Source: Erysipelotrichaceae bacterium
GTDB lineage: Bacteria > Bacillota_I > Bacilli_A > Erysipelotrichales > Coprobacillaceae
DNA length: 9,465 nucleotides
Direction: 5' to 3'
Assembly (NCBI GenBank): GCA_018365815.1
Contig: JAGZJH010000050.1
Coordinates: 1-9,465, forward strand
This document shows, piece by piece, positions 5,504-9,465 of the stretch. Below the pieces are notes generated by a model. That model was given only the letters and a program-made list of their open reading frames with translations, did not search any database and was not told the DNA's origin. Numbering within the stretch: position 1 is the stretch's first letter; each line of letters opens with the position of its first letter. The position numbers and the translations under genes are program-made.

Positions 5504-6246
5504 TGAATAATCTCTAAAACTCTTTTTAATTTTGAATACTCAATTTGCCCAGGTGCTGATGGCTTTAATCGGCTGCCGAAAGTAATACACGAATTAAAAA
5601 TTTCACCGGCTAGACGACTGATTAGTCCTAATTTTCCCATAGACATACTCACAATAGGCATTTGTAATAAACTATTTGCATAACTAGTCGCTTCTAAAAA
5701 TAAAAGAACATCGTTTTGATGATTGGGCATTAATGCCATTTTGATAATATCACATTTCATTTCTTTCATTAGAGTGAATTTGTGAATGATTTCTTCTTTT
5801 GAATATGTCTTTAAAAAATTATGATGTGATCCAATAACCTTTACATCATTTTGATGTGCAAGGGTGATTAAATTTTCAATATTCTTTTGGCTAAATATCT
5901 CTAAATCAATAAGCATTGCTTCATTAGAGATAATTATATTTTCATATATTTTAGCATATTGTTGAGTTGTGATTTTTTGATGTCCACCTTCTAAATGACT
6001 TCTAAAAGTCAATAATAATACTTTGTGTAATAAAATTTTTTTGAGTTGTTTTAATAACTCTATTACTTGTGTGTTGTCTAAAATATTTTCATAAAAGTCT
6101 AAACGCCATTCAACTATATCACATTCAAGTTGTGATAAAAGTTTTGCTTCTTTTAATATTTCTTCTTTAGTCGTTTCCACTATTGGAATACAAATTTTAG
6201 GCATTCCACTTCCTATCGATAATCCATTAATAACAATTTGCTTCAT
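5479..6246 (-). CDS. aroD: Type I 3-dehydroquinate dehydratase
   Basis: Cytosolic shikimate-pathway enzyme that dehydrates 3-dehydroquinate to 3-dehydroshikimate through a Schiff base. The 255-residue product matches the normal length. Active-site residues are visible: E46 and R48 in EWRLD, R82 and E86 in TFRSHLEGG, the catalytic histidine H142 in GSHHNF (family form SYHDF), the Schiff-base lysine K169 in DIIKMA, R211 in MSMGKLGLISR, and S230 and Q234 in PSAPGQ. A catalytically competent enzyme is expected. The ATG has AAAGGAGAGG (6253-6262) at six-base spacing. No other shikimate gene is in the window, and it stands alone between two terminators. Its last codons lie within the shared hairpin with the yrzE-like gene. 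Confidence 0.96.
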   Translation of the reverse strand: MKQIVINGLSIGSGMPKICIPIVETTKEEILKEAKLLSQLECDIVEWRLDFYENILDNTQVIELLKQLKKILLHKVLLLTFRSHLEGGHQKITTQQYAKIYENIIISNEAMLIDLEIFSQKNIENLITLAHQNDVKVIGSHHNFLKTYSKEEIIHKFTLMKEMKCDIIKMALMPNHQNDVLLFLEATSYANSLLQMPIVSMSMGKLGLISRLAGEIFNSCITFGSRLKPSAPGQIEYSKLKRVLEIIHENGEIAK

Positions 6247-6267
6247 TTCTATCCTCTCCTTTTACTA

Positions 6268-6296
6268 ATTTTAATTTAATCTTGAGATTTAAACAA
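6268..6296 (-). promoter_or_regulatory. Weak candidate promoter for aroD
   Basis: On the minus strand TTGTTT (6291-6296), a 17-nt spacer and TAAAAT (6268-6273) form a plausible sigma-A site. The implied start lies at the edge of the ribosome binding site, leaving a leader of only about 14 nt, which lowers confidence. A TATGAT at 6322-6327 without a visible -35 is an alternative. The remaining spacer (6297-6338) is A/T-rich with nothing else recognised. Confidence 0.3.
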
Positions 6297-6338
6297 TAAA
6301 AATCTACCTTTAAATCTATTAATCATATTATTACAAAT

Positions 6339-6389
6339 TAAAAAAGATTTCTTACATTATTGATAAGTTTAATAATATAAGAAATCTTT
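6339..6389 (-). terminator. Terminator of the ECF/propeller operon
   Basis: Arms AAAGATTTCTTA (6343-6354) and TAAGAAATCTTT (6378-6389) form a 12-bp stem, extended after one C-A mismatch by ATTATT/AATAAT around a 9-nt loop. On the minus strand the hairpin is followed by a T-run from the A-run at 6340-6345. It lies about 36 nt after the propeller gene stop codon. Confidence 0.85.
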
Positions 6390-6425
6390 GTTTAAAAATG
6401 AAATATTGATAAATATTAAATAATT

Positions 6426-8546
6426 TTATTGTTTACCTTTTTTTAAAAGTGAACACATCATGAAACATGTGACAAATAGTATCCAATAAAAAGTCACTTG
6501 TGTGGAGTCTGAAGTTTGAGGTACTGTAACAGTGTCTGCAGTGTTACTAGCATTCATATTGTTATCAATATTAGTATTAGTTTTTTCAAGATCAACTTGC
6601 TCAAACATTACTAAATCAGCCATTTGTTCAATGTCAAAAGTTAGTCCAAAACCATCGTATTGATATTTTACTTCGATAAGTTGTTGGTTTATTAATTGGT
6701 AAAGTTTTAAATTATTGTAATTGCACTCAAATGGTAATTCAAAATATACTGTTGATTTATTTGTAGAAGTATAAGTTTGTTGATTTTTAATTAAATCTAA
6801 ATCATAGATATGTAGATTTTGAATTGGTTTTGAAATCATTTTCTCAACATTTTGTAATATTGCTTTTTCTGTGATTTCTTCAATTTTAAATCTCACATCG
6901 CTATCAAAATCACCGGTAATTGAAGCAAGTTGGTCATCACATTCGATTGTTTGGCGAAGTGTTTTTTGTCCAATGATAATCGTAGCATCAACCGGTATTT
7001 CAAATTGAACTGTTGTAGACTTTGAATTTGTATTTGGTAAGTTAATTTGTGTTAATTGATGATTGATAAGTTTATAGATGACTAAACGTTCTAATGATTC
7101 ATTTTGATTTAATGTATAGTTCATTTTAACCTGTTTTGTATCCACTACTAATGATGGATGAGAAAGTTGTAACTGATAACTCTCATATTGACGTAGATTG
7201 ATATTTTGTTGTTTTAAAAGGTCTTCAATTTCTTGTTCCTGTGTTTTATTTAATGTTGCAATTGTTTCAGGATAAAAAGTTCCACTAATACTAATATTAG
7301 GTAAATTAGTAGTAATTGTGTCCAGTGGTGAAGTGTAAGTTTTATTAGTTATTTTAGTAATATAACCTGAATCATTATAGTGATATAAATTACCTAATTG
7401 ATCACTAATAATACTACTTACACAATATTGTGCTTGATCACCTTGAGGAGTGTATAAATCACTGATTGTTAGTTGTTGAGTATTTAAATCATCAACTAAA
7501 ACTTTAATTCCTCCTGGTAAACTATTGTAAGTAAAATAAACTATATTTTTATTTTGATATGCCGTAGAGACTAAAGGTGAAGATTGAACATTGCCTTCAA
7601 CTTTGATTGAATCAATTAATTTAAAAGTATTTAAATCGACACATTCAATATATCCTCCGGCATAGAAATTTCCTTTGGCTTTACTACCGATATAAAGACG
7701 TTGATTGGCAATTGTGGAGGAAGAACTGACTTCAACTCCTGATAATGTTAAAGTGTTTTTAATTTGAAGTTGATCTTGCTTAATTTCTAATTGATATAAA
7801 GTCCCTGCTTTTGAAGCAATGTAAATGTTTTGATTATAAATAGCAACCCCTGAACTAATTCCACCATCTAATGTGACTTGACTAATAATGCGATCACTTT
7901 TTAAATCATGATAAGTTAATACTCCGTTAGTATCCCCATATAAAATTCCTTCATCATAAACAACTGCTTGCGCCCAATAGAAACTACCACCAACAGATTG
8001 CCAATAGTTATCACTATTGACTTGAAATCCATAATAAAAGCTACTTTCACTACTACGTGTTCCACAATAAACATAACCATCATAATAAGTGATAGGTCCT
8101 TCAATTGAACCAGTTACTTCTGTACTTTGCCAAACTTTTTGTAATGTATTTTGATCATAGGCCACGATACAATTTGCACTGCTTACAAAAATCATCCCAT
8201 CACCTAAAGTGATAAAAATATTCCATGAAATTAATGGAACATCTATTTGAGTTTCTAAAATAACATTTCCTAATAAATCACTTTTAATAAGTCGGCGATT
8301 CGTATTAGAAACAAAATATAAATAATTATCATTAATTATTAAATTAGATAAATTATCATAACCTTCTGTAAAATCTTTTTGCCAAACAATTTCACTGTTT
8401 TGTTGATCCCATGGTGTAGGCGTAGTAACCACATTTTGATTAAATCTAAAACTTTCAAAATTTTTATTTGTTGAAGCAAAGGTTAATTGACATTGCATCA
8501 CAAATATACTAAACACTATTAAAGTAGTTATTATTTTTTTAATCAT
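6426..8546 (-). CDS. Secreted PQQ-like beta-propeller protein with C-terminal sorting signal
   Basis: A 706-residue surface protein. Residues 1-25 are a signal peptide (KK, hydrophobic core, then TFAS). About 50-400 is a beta-propeller of PQQ/quinoprotein-like blades: recurring aromatic and 'LY..S..G.L..L' strands such as YLYFVSNTNRRLIKSD, IYIASKAGTLYQLE and LYIGSKAKGNFYAGG. It is probably a binding scaffold, since no enzyme residues stand out. Residues 418-528 and 542-652 are two copies of one domain, each ending in 'YxLINxQL' and a beta-rich tail. A Thr/Asn-rich linker leads to VPQTSD (675-680), a hydrophobic segment (about 683-701) and KKGKQ, the layout of a sortase signal with Ser in place of Gly. 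AAGGAGAG (8554-8561) precedes the ATG, which overlaps the S-component gene by 8 nt. The link to the transporter suggests ligand capture. The ligand is unknown. Confidence 0.82.
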   Translation of the reverse strand: MIKKIITTLIVFSIFVMQCQLTFASTNKNFESFRFNQNVVTTPTPWDQQNSEIVWQKDFTEGYDNLSNLIINDNYLYFVSNTNRRLIKSDLLGNVILETQIDVPLISWNIFITLGDGMIFVSSANCIVAYDQNTLQKVWQSTEVTGSIEGPITYYDGYVYCGTRSSESSFYYGFQVNSDNYWQSVGGSFYWAQAVVYDEGILYGDTNGVLTYHDLKSDRIISQVTLDGGISSGVAIYNQNIYIASKAGTLYQLEIKQDQLQIKNTLTLSGVEVSSSSTIANQRLYIGSKAKGNFYAGGYIECVDLNTFKLIDSIKVEGNVQSSPLVSTAYQNKNIVYFTYNSLPGGIKVLVDDLNTQQLTISDLYTPQGDQAQYCVSSIISDQLGNLYHYNDSGYITKITNKTYTSPLDTITTNLPNISISGTFYPETIATLNKTQEQEIEDLLKQQNINLRQYESYQLQLSHPSLVVDTKQVKMNYTLNQNESLERLVIYKLINHQLTQINLPNTNSKSTTVQFEIPVDATIIIGQKTLRQTIECDDQLASITGDFDSDVRFKIEEITEKAILQNVEKMISKPIQNLHIYDLDLIKNQQTYTSTNKSTVYFELPFECNYNNLKLYQLINQQLIEVKYQYDGFGLTFDIEQMADLVMFEQVDLEKTNTNIDNNMNASNTADTVTVPQTSDSTQVTFYWILFVTCFMMCSLLKKGKQ
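6591..7295 (-). repeat. Tandem duplication of a ~110-residue domain in the propeller protein
   Basis: Copy 1 covers residues 418-528 (6963-7295) and copy 2 covers 542-652 (6591-6923). They align from ISGTFYPE / ITGDFDSD through LERLVIYKLINHQLTQI / YNNLKLYQLINQQLIEV to VQFEIPVDATIIIGQ / LTFDIEQMADLVMFEQ. The similarity is at protein level and diverged, so the duplication is old. The fold looks like the beta-sandwich found near the C-terminus of other Gram-positive surface proteins; this is recall, not a search result. Confidence 0.7.
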
Positions 8547-9228
8547 CTAAATACTCTCCTTCGTATAATCCATATTTAATTTTAACACGATAAAATTTCG
8601 GTTTTAGTATAGGAATTAACCCTAAAAGAAAAATAACATTTGCTATTGCATATACAATTGTAGTTGGCAGTGAAGCCATTAAAGTCACTAAATATCTTTT
8701 TAAGTTAAATACCATCTCCAAAGAGATTGAAGCATAGAAATCTAAAATTGCGGAATAGAAAAATGCAGTTACGATTCCAAAGAAGATTTGAAAAGACTTA
8801 CTTTTTGATAATGGTTTTTCAAATATCCCCGCAATATAACCTATTAATGCACAGGCAATCATTTGAAATGGTGTCCAAGGACCTTGTCCAAAGATAAAAT
8901 TTGAAATAAAAGCACTCAAAGAACCACATATAAATCCAGTTTCACTTCCAAAACTAATGCCATAAATCATAATCAGTGCATACATTGGCTTGAAATTTGG
9001 GGTAATGATAAATAACATTCGTGATAATACACAACTTGTCACCATTACTGCAATTAAAACAATTTCACGTGTAGGTGGGTGTTTTTTTTCATATTTATAA
9101 TAAAATAAAACACAATTTGCGATGGCTAAAAGTAGAGAAATCCCATAATATTTTAAATTTTTAAATACAATAACTCCAATTAAAGTTATTACTAGCATTG
9201 TAATAAAAATTAATAATTTTCTAATCAT
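8539..9228 (-). CDS. ECF transporter S component (substrate-binding membrane subunit)
   Basis: A 229-residue integral membrane protein. The core from about residue 54 follows a recognisable ECF S-component pattern: REIVLIAVMVTSCVLSR, the ITPNFKP segment (75-81), FGSETGFICGSLSAFISNF (93-111), then FGQGPWTPFQM (113-123) before another helix. Two extra hydrophobic segments (about 6-23 and 28-43) precede it. The C-terminus is polar (GLYEGEYLDD). S components bind a vitamin or metal and work with a membrane coupling subunit and paired ATPases. The WTP-type motif occurs in S components annotated for corrinoid-like uptake, but that substrate is only a guess. The ATG overlaps the end of the ATPase gene by 8 nt and its stop overlaps the propeller gene by 8 nt, so translation is probably coupled. 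Confidence 0.85.
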   Translation of the reverse strand: MIRKLLIFITMLVITLIGVIVFKNLKYYGISLLLAIANCVLFYYKYEKKHPPTREIVLIAVMVTSCVLSRMLFIITPNFKPMYALIMIYGISFGSETGFICGSLSAFISNFIFGQGPWTPFQMIACALIGYIAGIFEKPLSKSKSFQIFFGIVTAFFYSAILDFYASISLEMVFNLKRYLVTLMASLPTTIVYAIANVIFLLGLIPILKPKFYRVKIKYGLYEGEYLDD

Positions 9229-9465
9229 TTAGTTCAACGTCCTCGATTTTAATTACATCAGCATCGACTGACTTAAACAACTTTGCAAACTGAGTTGTAT
9301 AAAATAAATTAGTAGACATAAACTTTCGAGTTTCTTGCATTGCCTCCACTTTACCATCAAACATTAACCCACATTGATTAGCATACTTTGCACAAAATTC
9401 CAAATCATGGCTAACCATTAAAATAGTCACATCTTGTTTTAATAATTGATGTAAAAATTGACCTA
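9221..9465 (-). CDS. ECF-type ABC transporter ATPase, C-terminal fragment (cut by window edge)
   Basis: Only the last 80 residues are visible. The frame stays open through the right edge (GQFLHQLLKQDVTILMVSHD before the rest), so the gene begins outside the window. The GTG at 9430 is an internal valine codon and not a start. The H-loop histidine of an ABC ATPase is seen in MVSHDLEF, followed by the usual 'MFDGKV' strand and a long tail (NLFYTTQFAKLF) of the kind seen at the end of ECF ATPases, including fused double-domain forms. Walker A, Walker B and the signature motif lie off the window. It energises transport by the adjacent S component. The stop codon overlaps the S-component start. Confidence 0.85.
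   Translation of the reverse strand, partial: GQFLHQLLKQDVTILMVSHDLEFCAKYANQCGLMFDGKVEAMQETRKFMSTNLFYTTQFAKLFKSVDADVIKIEDVELND

Noticed and set aside
7916..8104. 62-codon minus-strand open frame
   Set aside because: Alternative frame inside the propeller gene with no independent start signal.
9221..9430. Complete 69-residue gene starting at GTG 9430
   Set aside because: The frame stays open to the window edge and the upstream codons fit an ABC ATPase, so it is a fragment of a larger gene.

Overview
The window is low-GC DNA with strong AGGAGG-type ribosome binding sites and tightly packed genes. Its gene content points to a Firmicute. Gene order around a spoVB-like gene resembles the Bacillus subtilis yrzE-yrbG-spoVB-comN ... 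recJ-apt block. The very high A+T, the short protein versions and the sorting-signal-bearing surface protein suggest a gut relative such as an Erysipelotrichia-type lineage. That placement is an inference from gene style, not a demonstrated assignment.

Layout. Positions 1-449 hold no convincing gene. They form an unusual strand-biased spacer (by hand count about 18 G against 90 C on the + strand) with helically phased T-tracts and a likely minus-strand promoter that fires off the left edge. Positions 450-3063 hold minus-strand housekeeping genes: a comN-like post-transcriptional regulator, recJ (single-strand DNA exonuclease) and apt (adenine salvage). An intrinsic terminator lies between comN and recJ, and apt has its own extended -10 promoter. 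Positions 3148-4428 hold a SpoVB/MurJ-like flippase on the + strand. It is divergent from comN and convergent with a DUF421 (YetF/YrbG-like) membrane protein gene at 4449-5081 on the minus strand. That gene is back-to-back with a small four-helix membrane protein of the YrzE/TIGR04086 type at 5107-5454 on the + strand. A lone aroD (type I 3-dehydroquinate dehydratase) follows on the minus strand at 5479-6246.

Positions 6426-9465 form a separate minus-strand operon read from beyond the right edge. It contains the end of an ECF-type ABC ATPase, an ECF S component, and a secreted beta-propeller protein of 706 residues. The last has a signal peptide, a propeller, two copies of a roughly 110-residue domain and a variant cell-wall sorting signal. 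Both gene junctions overlap by 8 nt, so the three products are probably made together. An importer with its own surface-tethered propeller is the least ordinary part of the window, because ECF importers normally work without an extracellular binding protein. The substrate is not shown by the sequence. A cobalamin-like or corrinoid substrate is a guess based on the S-component motif and on the kinds of clusters in which such propellers occur.

Punctuation is compact. Most 3' ends carry hairpins that overlap or directly abut a stop codon, and two of these serve convergent gene pairs.
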